A stretch of DNA of 64,000 nucleotides from Aquatica leii. Taxonomy: Eukaryota; Arthropoda; Insecta; Coleoptera; Lampyridae. The stretch spans positions 55,071,505 to 55,135,504 of the forward strand of contig CM069436.1 in the NCBI GenBank assembly GCA_035610365.1, read 5' to 3'. Positions 47,034-58,189 of the stretch are shown here, one piece after another. Under the pieces are notes generated by a model, which searched no databases, was not told the origin of the DNA, and was given only the letters and a program-made list of their open reading frames with translations. Position numbers and translations under genes: made by a program. Position 1 is the first letter of the stretch; each line of letters opens with the position of its first letter.

Positions 47034-47470
47034 GCATCACACAATTTGAGATAATGGCGTGCTTGGGTATTCTTTTTCAATGCTATTGGATCTGAGTTAA
47101 CATTTAATATCTTTACTGTTATCGTGTTTTTCACTCGTACTAAAGTTCTGCCAACGAGTAGTCCTTTTTCAACTAAGTCGCCCTTTATTGGTTCAATCGT
47201 GCAAATTTAACCTTCCTGGATATTTCCATCGAGGTGTGGCATCACCACACTTTCAGTCTTGCAGGCAGAGTCACGTCTTTACTTAATAAGATTCGCACGG
47301 CTGCCTTTTCTGACGATTGAAAAGGAATTTCTTCTTTGTCAATATTCAGGACATCGTTCTTCATATCCAAATGGAACCCATACTTTTTTATAACGTCTAT
47401 TTGCAGGATAACTTCTTCCGTGATGTCAGCTACCAGTACTCTCGAACCAAAAGTCCTAGTAACTTGAAAT
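47034..47470 (-). pseudogene. Gypsy protease end and spacer
   Basis: The minus strand reads QVTRTFGSRVLVADITEEV and DVIKKYGFHLDMKND, the C-terminal part of the Ty3/gypsy protease, then KGDLVEKGLLVGRTLVRVKN. The active-site DTG lies upstream and is missing, so the element is truncated at about 47470. Confidence 0.75.
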
Positions 47471-47475
47471 TTAGT

Positions 47476-47612
47476 ATGGAGCAGGCTTTTTATATTCTCT
47501 CGGTTCTATCAAAAGATGATAAATTATTCGAATTATTTTTACAGTTTCTTATAGAGACAATTCTTCCTAACAATCCTGTCTGCGACAATTTTTTTTCTGA
47601 TTTACTGAAGGG
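47476..47612 (+). other. Exon-like ORF with splice-donor motif
   Basis: Just beyond the gypsy break, the plus strand reads MEQAFYILSVLSKDDKLFEL and continues in frame to FFSDLLKG, ending at GG|GTAAGT, a good splice donor (GT at 47613). The phase (two bases into a codon) does not match the sugar-transporter exon, which needs a one-base overhang. It may be a chance frame or part of an interrupted host exon. Not recognised. Confidence 0.2.
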
Positions 47613-48110
47613 GTAAGTAATATCGAAGCGTACAAATATAAGGATTGATCGATATGATTAATAAAATCAAGGAGAAAATTATAAAAAAAATTATAGCATG
47701 CTAGGAAATCAATACAAATCTGTACATATCACTTCAAAATGCTTTTATGACAACATAACCCTAAAAAAATATTCCTTCATCATTTCTTATAGGAAAGTCG
47801 TGTGGTGACCACACCAGTTTCTTTTTCATCCTATGCCATCATTTTGAATTGAATCTCGTTGTTTTATAATGTTTCGATTGAGCGGTCAATTCATCAGAAT
47901 TAAAATTTAAGACCATGACATCACCTTAAAAAAAAGATTTTTCTACAGCAGTGTTCTAGTTGATTTGTTCTTATCTAGATTTAACACGCAATACATATAC
48001 CTTACTATAAAGATCACAGCACTTAAATCAATTTACGTGTTTAACAATATTGTATTATTTTCAATTTTAATTACTGCTAATAAGTGATCGACGTATATTC
48101 TACATCATGT

Positions 48111-48262
48111 AGAATAGTATATTAAAACACAAGTTACAGAATGAACGGGCTTCAATCACGAGACCGGGTTTCATATACGAGCCGCACAGCGGCGAGTTTA
48201 TGAAACGGTAGAGTGATTGAAACGTATTCTATGACGCGTGCTTTATACTATTTTCTCTATTT
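48111..48262. mobile_element. Self-complementary hairpin element, about 150 bp
   Basis: Both halves pair almost throughout. AGAATAGTATA and CAC at the left pair with the complement of GTG...TATACTATTTTCT at the right. Then TTCAATCAC pairs with GTGATTGAA, GTTTCATA with TATGAAAC, and GCCGC with GCGGC around an ACA loop (48149-48220). GC content is far above the flanks. It resembles a fully palindromic MITE. Confidence 0.8.
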
Positions 48263-48496
48263 TGATACAATATTTAATATTTTTCGTATAATTTTAATTT
48301 TAAAACAACATTGGGAAACTTTTATATTTTATTGAATTGGCAACACTTACAATTTGACATATTGAAATTTATGTGTTAACCTAAAATCTCATACAAAATT
48401 TTCTCTTTATACCTTTATAAGTAAATAAGATTGAATTAATAAGACGTCTTTATTTTATCTTTGCATCAAAATTTGATTTCCAATTGTTAAGTTCCA

Positions 48497-48650
48497 ATAA
48501 TTTTGATTTCTTTTTCAAGTAACGTCAACTTACGATGCAGATATACCAATTTTGAAAAAACTAACGTTACTAAAATTCGTGTAAGAATTAGCTTATTCTT
48601 ACACGGATTTTAGTGTAAGAATCGCTAATTCTCATGTCGAAATAAAGGAA
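48497..48650 (+). repeat. Dispersed repeat R1, copy 2
   Basis: Matches 27197-27350 in the same orientation, including TTTTGATTTCTTTTTC, GTAACGTCAACTTAC and TTTAGTGTAAGAATCGCTAA. Here the internal hairpin is perfect: GTGTAAGAAT and ATTCTTACAC around TAGCTT. It lies about 240 bp upstream of the transporter exon, in its intron or 5' region. Confidence 0.8.
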
Positions 48651-48890
48651 AATACATTTTTTACACGTAGAAAATTATAACTTTTTACATGACACATTTG
48701 ATGTATAAATTTTAGATGATAGATAGAAAATGTATAAAATACATATAGAATTTCGGTACTAATATTTAATACTGATATTTTGACACTGTGCTACGAATTG
48801 CGTATCGTTACAAAAAATACTGTATTTCCCACCTATCAATAATGTTGTGTTAGTACGTTTATACTAATATTACTTTGTCTTTTTTTTCAG

Positions 48891-50266
48891 CCACCATAAG
48901 TGCCGTGTCTGATGGAATGCACTACGGATGGACGGCACCTGTCCTTCCACTTCTACAGCTTCCCAATTCTTCAATAAAAGTTACAGAAACTGATGTAGTA
49001 TGGCTCGAAAACATTTACATGTTAGGTGGATTTGCGGGACTTCCAATAACGATATATAGTGTAGATAAGTTTGGACGAAAAAAATCTATTTTAATAGCGT
49101 GTGTGAAAAGCATTGTTTCTTGGATACTTATTGCATTTGCTACGTCCGTAGAGTTTTTATACGTCGCAAGGTTTCTTAGTGGAATGGCCGGTGATGTCGC
49201 TTTTGTATCGGTTCCTATGTACATTGGAGAGATAGCGGATAGAAAAATTCGCGGGGTTTTGGGATCCTGCATTTACTTTATGATGCTGCTTGGTATAATG
49301 ATATTGTATTCGGTAGCGCCCTTTGTTTCATTACCAACATCATCGGCAGTGGCGTGTTCGTTTTTAATAATACAATTATTAACGTTTCCTTTTATGCCAG
49401 ATTCACCTTATCATTTGCTTTTGAAAGGTGATACAGAAGGTGCTAAGAAATCTTTAGAAAAACTGCGGGCAAATAAAAATGTAGAAAAAGAATTGGAAGA
49501 TATTTCGGCCGCTGTTCAAAGACAAAAAACAGAACGAGGAAGACCAATAGACTTATTGATAGTTAAAAGTAATAGAAAAGCTTTATTGATTATGACAGTG
49601 TTGAATGGCTCACAACATTTTAGTAGTATTAGTGTAATGCTGATGAATGTCCACTCGATTATAGACGATGGAGCTTCTGTGATAAGTTCAAACATGGCAG
49701 CTATTATATTTTCGGCATTAATGTTTGTGGCTTTGTTAATAGCGGCAGTTCTGATTGATAAGCTTGGACGAAAGATTCTTTTAACTAGTTCAAGTATATT
49801 AACCGGTTTATCGTTGTTAACACTAGCCACGTATTTTGCGGTTAAGAATTCGGGGACCGATATTTCTTCTTATAATTGGATACCTGTTGCTGCGGTAATG
49901 CTCTATGCGATTGTTTTTAGATGCGGATTGGGATCGGTGCCTATAGTTATGACGGCTGAATTGTTTCCTACGAGCGTTAAGGCAATGGGTATGACAATAT
50001 CCGATTGTTCGTATGTTCTTTTCTCGGTTGCGTCTATATATATGTATCAACATTTACGAGTCGAATATGGTATACATGTGCCGTTCTTTATTTTTTCGGG
50101 ATCTTGTTTCTTTGCAGCAGCATTTGCTTTGTTTTACATACCCGAAACGAAAGGAAAGACATTAGAGGAAATTCAACAAATTTTGAAAGGAAATCCTGTA
50201 CCTAAACGTTCATCCTTAAAAGACGACGCTAACGTCAAAATGAACGAAGAAGACACAGTTGTATAG
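48891..50266 (+). CDS. Facilitated sugar (trehalose) transporter Tret1-like, last coding exon
   Basis: A major-facilitator-superfamily sugar porter that would move trehalose or glucose across the plasma membrane down its gradient. The exon begins after TTTTTTTTCAG (acceptor AG 48889-48890), leaving one base of the first codon in an upstream exon, and encodes about 458 residues to TAG at 50264-50266. Family marks in order: DKFGRKKS (TM2-3 loop), MYIGEIADRKIRG, PFMPDSPYHLL (variant of PESPR), a central loop of about 60 residues, LIDKLGRKI, TAELFPTSVKAMG and PETKGKTLEEIQ. About 11-12 membrane segments are visible. TM7 normally carries QQxSG; here it reads SQHFSS, which may alter sugar selectivity. 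The first 20-30 residues are missing and the 5' exon was not found in the 1.3 kb upstream. The frame is intact and codon use is normal, so the gene is probably functional. Exact substrate is unknown. Confidence 0.92.
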
Positions 50267-50416
50267 TAAAGACTGATTAGAAAACATTCAGTTAGTTCAA
50301 TTTATTATTTTTATAAAGTTAAACGTTTTGATTAGTTATATTATTACGCGAAAAAATATCGTGAAATTCATCGATTAAAACGTATTATTTTTAATTAAGA
50401 CTAAGATGACTCTTTA

Positions 50417-50422
50417 AATAAA
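50417..50422 (+). terminator. Poly(A) signal of the sugar transporter
   Basis: AATAAA lies 151 bp after the stop codon, the first such hexamer downstream. This gives a short AT-rich 3' UTR. Confidence 0.6.
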
Positions 50423-51879
50423 ACACGAAGCTTTAAAATATTTCCATTGTTATACTTGTTGTATTCTCTATTTTTGTATGCATACAGTTCTCAACATTTA
50501 TCACTCACAAACTTTATAAAGAAAAGTAATAATAGTATTATTTTAAATGAAGAAGTAAATAAATCTGCATTGAAATAAAGAATATTACCGTAAGTATTAT
50601 TGTTACAACTTTACAATGTACCTTAAATAAACGACAACTATATTCCGATTATTTTCATAATTTAGTTTTTACACCATGTTGTTTGCATCGAAATATTAAA
50701 TAATACCTACAAACAGGTAAACAATGAAAATAACCGTTACCTAAAGTGACTTGAAAAGAGTACTATTGTTGTTTATTTCATAAGTTTAAGCAGTATGGTT
50801 TTTGTCTATGTTCGTTGTTATCAATAAGTGTAAAGAAATAAAAAAAAATAAAAAAATCGTATTTGACCTACTAGCAATACAAAGGCGAAATAAAACATAT
50901 TAAAACAACTTCCTGGATTAGACCATTTTGGTTTTTTATTGGTAAAGTTTTATCAGGACAGAAACAAATCGATGGAATTAAAAACAAGCAACTATACGTC
51001 TAAAAAAACTTGTTAACTAAATCAAATTCTGAACTTCGAAGAAGTGACGTTTGAAACGGTAGGTATATACTATAATTGTTAGGGTGGATAATGCGCGGCG
51101 CTTTGGTTGAATCTAATTTTAATCGGTTCAAACAACTTGGCAACCGGTCTAGTTCTTTTCACTATTAATTATACTTTAGGTTAACCCTCACGTTTCGTTT
51201 GTTTGTCTGACAAGCTAGTCCAATGAGTAGAAACGGGTAGTAGTGAAACGTTCGCGGTACCAGGTTTGTATAGTTCAATTGAACAACACATACTCGACGC
51301 CAGCTCTTTCTCCGCATTTACAATTTTTTAATCCGGACTTATACATACCAATAAGGTAGAATTCAAAGTTTCCGTGTCCTGTAATAGATTGTATCTCTTA
51401 CGTATCGAAAAATGCGCGAAATCTAATTTTGGCTTTTTTTACTTAAGTTGTTCATTGTTTTGACGTAGGTTTAGTCCACTGCAAAATCTTGAAAAGAATC
51501 TTATGTGGTGTTGTCCTCCACTAAACTGCATCGAGGACAAGTTTTTAATCAGTATCAATCGCTACGCTCGTTAGTGGTGTTTGCACTGAATATCGATAAG
51601 ATCGCTTTCAAAGTTGATAGAAAAGTGGGCCAGCTTAATCTGTTTCGTGGCAACTGCTTGTTTGTTTTCAAGTAGTGCGTCTTTTAACAAAAACGGACAT
51701 AGCACGCTTGCAACTTAAATAACTTCAAGGAAAGAAGTATACTGCAGGTAAAATAAGTTGATATTTGTTAGATCACAAAACGACTGTTGTCAATTAAGCA
51801 TTGATCAACCTGCCGTATAAAAACCACCAGCCAAAAACGTAGTAAGTAGTCAGTATAATTGTAAAAAACAACACTAAAG
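50423..51879. other. Gene-less stretch
   Basis: No gene or repeat recognised. Composition becomes more balanced around 51060-51680, without an open frame. Confidence 0.5.
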
Positions 51880-52096
51880 AAACGATGGACAGCTGCGAAG
51901 TAATAATATTCTGCTGAACTTTCATTGTTTATTATTTTGAAAGGAATATACACAACGTTTCGATTGCAGATACCACAGCAATCGAAACGTTGTGTATATT
52001 CGTTTCAAAATAATATACAATGAAAGTTCAGCAGAATGTTATTACTTCGCATCAAGCAACATTGTTTAATACATTCAAACAAACGATGGACAGCTG
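51880..52096. repeat. Long near-perfect hairpin flanked by 16-bp direct repeats
   Basis: The arms 51895-51967 and 51978-52050 pair over about 73 bp with only a few mismatches, around the ten-base loop AGATACCACA. The outer ends are GCGAAGTAATAA and its complement; the inner ends are CGATTGC and GCAATCG. A 16-bp sequence, AAACGATGGACAGCTG, occurs at 51880-51895 and again, in direct orientation, at 52081-52096. The unit could be a small inverted-duplication element or a source of double-stranded RNA. Confidence 0.85.
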
Positions 52097-52284
52097 TTTC
52101 GTCCTTTTGTAACTTCTCAGCACCGTAATAACTCTGTGTGTTTTCACAACTATTACTGATACTCACTAACTATTGAGGTCGTTGGACATGGTATAAAACG
52201 GTATAGGGGCAAACAGAATAATTTTTCAGAAATTAGTGTACTGTGCTATAGAATACGTTAACTTTGCGAGTTAATTCTGTAGTG

Positions 52285-53035
52285 CAGTGGTTCCCAAACT
52301 CTACGCCCCCAGGGCTACGGACCCCTGAGTGAAAAAACTACATAAATGCATAATAAAAAAAATTACAAATTTAACTTTCATGTCTTAGATAGTAAATAAG
52401 TGACTTAAAAATAAAAAATAAGTCAAACATTTTGTTGTTGCAATTTTGAAAGATTTGAAAACAGAACATTCTCTTCTTTCCAAATTTTGTTTGTACAGTA
52501 AAAGTCTTGCAACAAACGCAGATATTACACCTTTAGCTTTGATTAAATTTAATGTGTCACTTTGTAGCTTCAAATTAGTCTCGTTAAATCTGGCAAATAA
52601 ATCAGTTATATAAGCGATGTCATTTTTTGAGATAATTAAATGGTGTCTCAAATCTCACATTAAGCTAAAACTAAAGTTTCGTTTCCTAGTAATGTTGACT
52701 TGTCAAGCTGTATAGAGAATGCAGGTGCTTAAGTAGTTACATAAAGAGTTTTCTACACACTGCGCCACTTACAGCTGGTAAAAGTAAGTTATCCATCAAT
52801 AGTGTGTGGTTTTCCGGACTTCGCAATCATTAAAGAAATGTTATAAGAAGCACGCAGTTGTCCCTATGAGTTCTTGCAATGTGGGCGTTTTTAAATATTT
52901 TTCTTTGATTGTTTGAAAAAACGCTAATTCCTTATCTTTTTTGTCACTATGAATTTTTATTAAATGTTCCTTAAGCTTAGAAGATTTCATTGAAACGTTT
53001 GACATCGTTTTACTACATAGAAGACACATGTAAAG
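52285..53035 (-). pseudogene. hAT (ZBED5-like) transposase relic with one terminal repeat
   Basis: The minus strand from 53029 reads MCLLCSKTMSNVSMKSSKL with EHLIKIHS, the BED-type zinc-finger start of ZBED5-like hAT proteins. In other frames follow ASYNISLMIAKSGKPHTI and APAFSIQLDKSTL (first catalytic region), then DLFARFNETNLKLQ near 52600. The element ends at 52285 with CAGTGGTTCCCAAACT, a terminal sequence typical of hAT elements. A matching upstream end was not found. Most of the catalytic domain is deleted. A possible 8-bp target copy (CTGTAGTG) precedes 52285 but has no partner. Confidence 0.75.
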
Positions 53036-53336
53036 TACTATTTTCTGGTAACGGAATAAAGCAATATTTCATATATTCAACAAAACGAATTGGATTCGTT
53101 TAATAAATGTCTTAACGATTCGTTGTGAAAAGGTCACGTTGGTGTTGAATAAAAAACATTTTCTAAACACAATTTAGAAACAATTTTGGAAAGTTAAATA
53201 AAATGATGGTTTTGAAATCAATAAATAAATTTTGGTTCTTGAATGGCATTTGTTGTATTAGAATACCGTTCAACATTAATGGTTATTAGGTTTTAATTAA
53301 AACGACGGTGATTGTTACAAATTTGTAGAAAAAGAA

Positions 53337-53414
53337 GTGGCAGCCACAGAATTTGAACCACGGACCTTTCATTTGTTGGCGTAATGGAAAACCAATGGAC
53401 CACTATACAACGCC
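53337..53414 (-). tRNA. Degenerate tRNA-like sequence
   Basis: On the minus strand a 76-base segment starts GGCGTTGTATAGTGGTCC and includes GTGGTTCAAATTC, resembling A and B boxes. The acceptor stem pairs only partly, the T stem poorly, and no valid anticodon loop forms. It is a tRNA pseudogene or SINE head, not a functional tRNA. Confidence 0.4.
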
Positions 53415-54885
53415 GGATTGCTTGTAACTTGCTTAGTTAAAATATCGCATACGTACGTTTTTTAATGTTTGAAATTTCAATAAGCAGATGCTTTTTTAAT
53501 GCAAAAGAAATATGGCTTAACATTTTTTATAGAAATTTTATCAAAAACTTGTAAAGTTGAAAACCTATGTACGATATTGCAATTTTTGCGCACATAACTA
53601 TGATTGTTTAAGCACTAAAAAACAAAAGCATTATAATTGAGGAGGATACATTTTACTTATAATTTTAATGTTGATTTATAAGAATGAAGTTTAAAAACAT
53701 TCTAATAAGTAATTGTTATCTTTCTATTACAAACCTTAAACAACATATCGGTCATATCTCTGCTGCAGTGTTTTAATTAACTTATGAGTCGGAATACAAA
53801 ACATGATTGCAAAATATATGTATATTATAAATGATAATCAATTTTACCGTTGATAGATTTCTAAAAAATTCACGACAAAGATTTTAAACGTAATGACAAT
53901 GCACAAATAATTTTTCTCAGCTGTTTACTACATATTTATAGGTCAGAATGTTTAAACAGTGTTTAAGAGAAAGTCTAAAATATTATTTATCTTGTTTAGT
54001 AGTTTTTCGATAAACAAAATCTGATATGTATCCATACATGTAACTGGAAACCAACAAAGTTTTTTTTTAAAGTAAATGAGGTAAATTTATAAGTATGTAA
54101 AAGTTATTCGTACATAATAAGTATTGTTATTAGGAAAGAAACTTTATAAACTAAGCAGGGAATATTCAAGTCTTCAAAGATCAGATGGAGTAGTTCGACA
54201 AATTTGGTTTACGTATCTTAAAAACGACCATTTATTTCATTAAATATGTATCGTACTTTAACCTATCAGACCAAAGCTATCAACAACGAGCATTTTAGTT
54301 TAGAAAATTAATTACAGAAGTGTACTAGATAACTCAAGAAAATTCTTCTGTTAAATTGGGTTTGATTATAAAAAGTTATGATAAAAGAAAATTTTTGTTT
54401 GCTGATGTCGCTACTTAAAATATGGTTCTCTATGAATGAATAATGATGAGGACAAATATAGTTTATACACTACGTTTGTTTGACGTTCTTGTGTTCGTGT
54501 AGTAAAAGGTTTTAAAAACATCAAACTATTTTGGTTGAATTGAATATAGATTATATTCAACCTGTAATTGCACGCGTGCGTTATCACAATACGTTTTTAA
54601 AATGTTTAAAAGTTAACTCCAAAAACCGTTTTTGATAAAATGCACAATTTACGTTTGATAAAATTCAAAACATAAATAATATTAGAGTGTTATTTATTTC
54701 ATATTCTAATAAAATTGAACAATTTTGTTTCGTATTATAAATGTTTTTACAAAAATTATGAAAATAATTTTGTGTGTTTTTTACACTAAAAATACGTTTT
54801 TGATTTGTTTTGTGTGGCTTTGTTTTACACGGGTTCACAATAACGTTCGTTATGCTATGCTTTACTTTTGACGCTTGTTACGTAA
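53415..54885. other. Gene-less AT-rich stretch
   Basis: Nothing supported. Confidence 0.5.
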
Positions 54886-55195
54886 ATTACTGTTTTGTGC
54901 TTCCAACATCGCAAGCGTCAATATTCGCATAATATTCGTTCGTGAGCGTAGTTACGTAATGAACGAAAAAAGCTCTAGGGTGGCAAAATGAAAACCAAAA
55001 ATTCAGATAAAACTAAGTGTTCAAAGTCAATTAATTATTATATTACGAGTATGCGACAGATGAAAAAGTCATTTAAAAAATTTTGAAACTCAGTTAAAAT
55101 TGAGAAAAAAACAATGTTAAAGTTAATGTCAAATTTGACAGGTTTAATAATAAATGTACCAATATTATATTTCTGGCGATTGTTTTTATTTAAAA
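54886..55195 (+). repeat. Dispersed repeat R2, copy 1
   Basis: Shares with 60820-61117 the blocks AGCTCTAGGGTG, AAGTGTTCAAAGTCAATTAA, GAGTATGCGACAG and TTAATGTCAAATTTGACAG, in the same order and orientation with about 10-20% divergence by eye. Non-coding; likely a SINE or MITE. Confidence 0.8.
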
Positions 55196-56100
55196 AAAAA
55201 TGAAATTTTACAAAAGGCAACACAAAAAATAATGAAGGTTACTCTCGTCAAAAGTATCATAGCATAACTCACTTACAGGTAATGTGACAACGTTGGAAAT
55301 TTACAAATAGATCTGCCAGGGAAATTATCAGCTCTAGGATTATTTGAGTATAAAAGAGTACTCGCGGAAAATGTGGGTATATTTTATCTTGTTTATTTTA
55401 TATTTAAAATACCTGTTGCTTATGTCACAGATTATATGTATGTTAAACTTTACTGTTGCACAAAATACTTATTTTTAGTTTTTTGTTCTTTTTAAATTAA
55501 AATGTGCACAAGTAGCGCTAACTGTGCACACTATCAGGACAGCCAACGGCACATATAATAATAATCTAAGAACAGTACTGTACTGTACGCTTCTGTCGAG
55601 TTGTATAAATAAGTTAGGTTAAAATGATTAAAAAAACTTTAAGATAAACCAGCACCGTTAATACGTTTCGGTCTAAGTCTCTGCTTGTAACGGATTTCGA
55701 TTTAAATAATCGGCATGTCCCAGTTTGGCATCTTTTCTATATTCAATTGTAAAACAAAAATTCTATAAATATGTCCACATTCGAATTACTTGGGTTGCAA
55801 ATGACGTTTGTTTTGGGTAGCACAAAGCACGCCGCAGTCTGACACTATTTTAAAATTAGCGCCAATTAAATAGTGGCGAAAATATTTTAATGCGTTGTAA
55901 ACAGATAGTTTCTAATTGATACGAATGGTAGTGTTGTTCGGATTCTTGGATAAGCGACTACGTGAATAATTTTATGACGTTTTTGAAATACGGTGTGTTT
56001 ACGCACACCTTCTTAGTTCTTTTCTCTATTCGAAAAGTTCATTTCGCCGCGTTAATTTAGTAATACAAGAAATTCTTCTTGCGTAATCATGAATAAAACA
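55196..56100. other. Gene-less stretch
   Basis: Nothing supported. Confidence 0.45.
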
Positions 56101-56104
56101 CCAA

Positions 56105-56475
56105 AAAAATCCAAGAAATTGTAGCACTTCTTTTGCATTTCTTGGTACAGGCGCTTCTCGCAGGACTATGATTTTGAGATAACACGTCTTAAGTACTCAA
56201 TGCTAGACATAAAAAAAATGCATTTTTTAATGTTTCTCGAAAAACCTGAATTCCGAGGTTAAATCAAGACTTCATTTAAAGATTTAATTCGGGTTTCCAC
56301 ATCGGCTGACGGGATGTACACATCGTCAATGTATACGAGAACTCTTTCATCATTAACAAACAGTGCCAAAGCCTTATTAATGACACGGTCATATACCGGG
56401 GGCCCGTTGCAACTAAACTTGTAAAATACTTTCCTTGTCTGAGTCGATCAAAATTGGTGGTCTCCAAGTGTTATA
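56105..56475 (-). pseudogene. Second Ty3/gypsy-type reverse transcriptase fragment
   Basis: The minus strand reads PPVYDRVINKALALFVND, VLVYIDDVYIPSADVETRI, then after a stop NIKKCIFFMSSIEYL. This is the RT palm around the YIDD box (intact here), from a different gypsy lineage than the 43-47 kb element. Only about 110 codons survive, with stops and a likely frameshift before PPVYD. Confidence 0.75.
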
Positions 56476-56649
56476 CCAGCATTTAGCAGAACCTGTTAAA
56501 TAATTAGAACCAGGAACGAGAAAATTTTTCGGTTGTTTCAAATCAGTTGAATACCGACATTATGTACTCATTAGATCCGCTGATTTACATAATCTACCAA
56601 CGGATCCAATGACGACAAAGCAAATTTAGTATGAAAATTTTCAGGAAAC

Positions 56650-56780
56650 GGTAGTTTTATGTCCAAATGATGTCTTTACATCCCGGGCTTTAAAACGGAC
56701 CTGTATAGGATGTCTTTAATAAGACGTCCTCATGATGTCAATGAAGAGCCTACGATGGGATGTCCTATGCGGGAAAAAAC
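56650..56780. repeat. GATGTCC-motif repeat region, left
   Basis: Motifs such as GATGTC, AGGATGTC, GACGTCC and GGGATGTCC occur about six times within 130 bp. The same motif, on both strands, crowds 58190-58425. The two patches could be ends of one element interrupted by the AT-rich middle. Confidence 0.45.
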
Positions 56781-57918
56781 AAATGCAAACTTAGTGTGCG
56801 TGCCCACTTACCTTGTGGTGCCTACTCAACACCCGTACGCTCCTTTGGTATATCAAAGTGGTACACTCTGTTTGCACCGTTTGGACTCTGTATTTGTTTT
56901 TGTGTTTTGACAACTTCATTTATCTGTCCTTTATTTTATTATCTAACTTTTTTTGGGTGTTTTAGTGCATAAACAAATTTATTTGGTAAGTTTTTGGTAC
57001 CTTGTATTTATTTATAATGTATAAAAATCATCATTTATAATTATTATTTTGAATTACTAAAAATTAATAAAAGTTTTTTAAAATTAAAAGATCGCAATTA
57101 TTAATAATGGTGATTTAAAACCTCATCTCGCGCGCATACCTATGCGGTCAATTGAAAATATTTATTTTATGTAAAAAAAATTTATTTAAAAAATGTTTTC
57201 TTTGTATTAAAGGTTTAAAAGTGTGACGTTATCTCACGACTTTTATCGTCGCGATTCACAATAAGTCATCCAAAAATGTCAACATGACCGATAAGGCACA
57301 AAATCGCTAATCTAACTAAGAAACTATAACGTTATCGCGTTCTTGGTATTGATAGTTATGATTAGTGTGCGTATTTCTCGTATTGTATTACTATTTCCAC
57401 AATAATTAGTTAGGTAGTTAAAAATACGCCTAGAAATAATTTTGTTTTTACCACATTCCTCTGATGAAATGTAAATGCGAAACGTATAAAATTCTTCATG
57501 AATTTGCAAAACTGACGCGTTTACAAAATTTTTAAAAAAAAACGATTTACACAATTTTTAACTGGTTATAATCGATCATCTCTTATGATTTATTCAATAA
57601 TAGAATCGTCAAAAAGATCAATCAATAATTCTACAAAAGAAGTATAAACAACTGCCTAAGGAGGGCCAAAGAACGCCGGGATCGAGAAGATAAAAAATGA
57701 AATAATCTAAATTTATTTTAATTGAATATAATTTGGATTATTATTTAAAAACATAGTTTTATGTAATAATAATTTGTATTTTATTTGATAAAGTTATTTT
57801 TATACATTACGTCAAGTCGCAGAGGAGTACGTTAAGTCTCCTTACTGAATAAAAAAAACCACAAAGTAGATGTACTTTAACTGGAAATGGTACTTTTCTT
57901 AATAAAAATATAATATAC

Positions 57919-58150
57919 ATATATAGTAGTAATTACGAGAGCTCGAGTAACTCATTGCAACGCTCATTGCTTGAAAGCGTATGAATTAAACAACAGAAAA
58001 CGTATCTCGCCCAACACAGGTTGCATTGAAAGTATCGATCGACATATTAGTTGCTATTTCTTTTCTCAATTCTTGTTTTTTACTAAACTTAGTCACACTC
58101 GAGCCACAAGGTACAATCTGTGCTCGAGCTCTCGTAATTACTATATACTA
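57919..58150. repeat. Inverted-repeat unit with GAGAGCTCGAG arms
   Basis: The left arm TATATAGTAGTAATTACGAG then AGCTCGAG (about 57920-57948) matches the complement of the right arm CTCGAGCTCTCGTAATTACT then ATATA (58122-58146), except for a three-base GTA duplication. The 230-bp unit looks like a small MITE. Confidence 0.7.
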
Positions 58151-58189
58151 TATTTAAATATTTTTCCAATTCAATATGTAGAAAAGGGG

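Larger units (their letters stand above)
43550..47470 (-). mobile_element. 5'-truncated Ty3/gypsy LTR retrotransposon
   Basis: On the minus strand the pol domains run in the usual gypsy order from about 47470 down to 44338: end of protease, linker, reverse transcriptase, RNase H, zinc-finger/integrase and integrase C-terminus. A polypurine tract and 3' LTR-like start lie near 43810-43824. Gag, the protease active site and the 5' LTR are missing. Stops and frameshifts occur in every domain, so the copy is dead. It lies about 1.4 kb upstream of the sugar-transporter exon, in opposite orientation, probably within that gene's first intron or its promoter side. Confidence 0.9.

Noticed and set aside
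48875-48890. Start of the sugar transporter at a TTG upstream of the exon
   Set aside because: These bases are the polypyrimidine tract and AG of a splice acceptor; the N-terminus lies in another exon.
57460-57500. CTGATGA...GAAACG hammerhead-like pattern
   Set aside because: Both core words are present, but the intervening bases cannot form stem II and the flank does not match the other copies.
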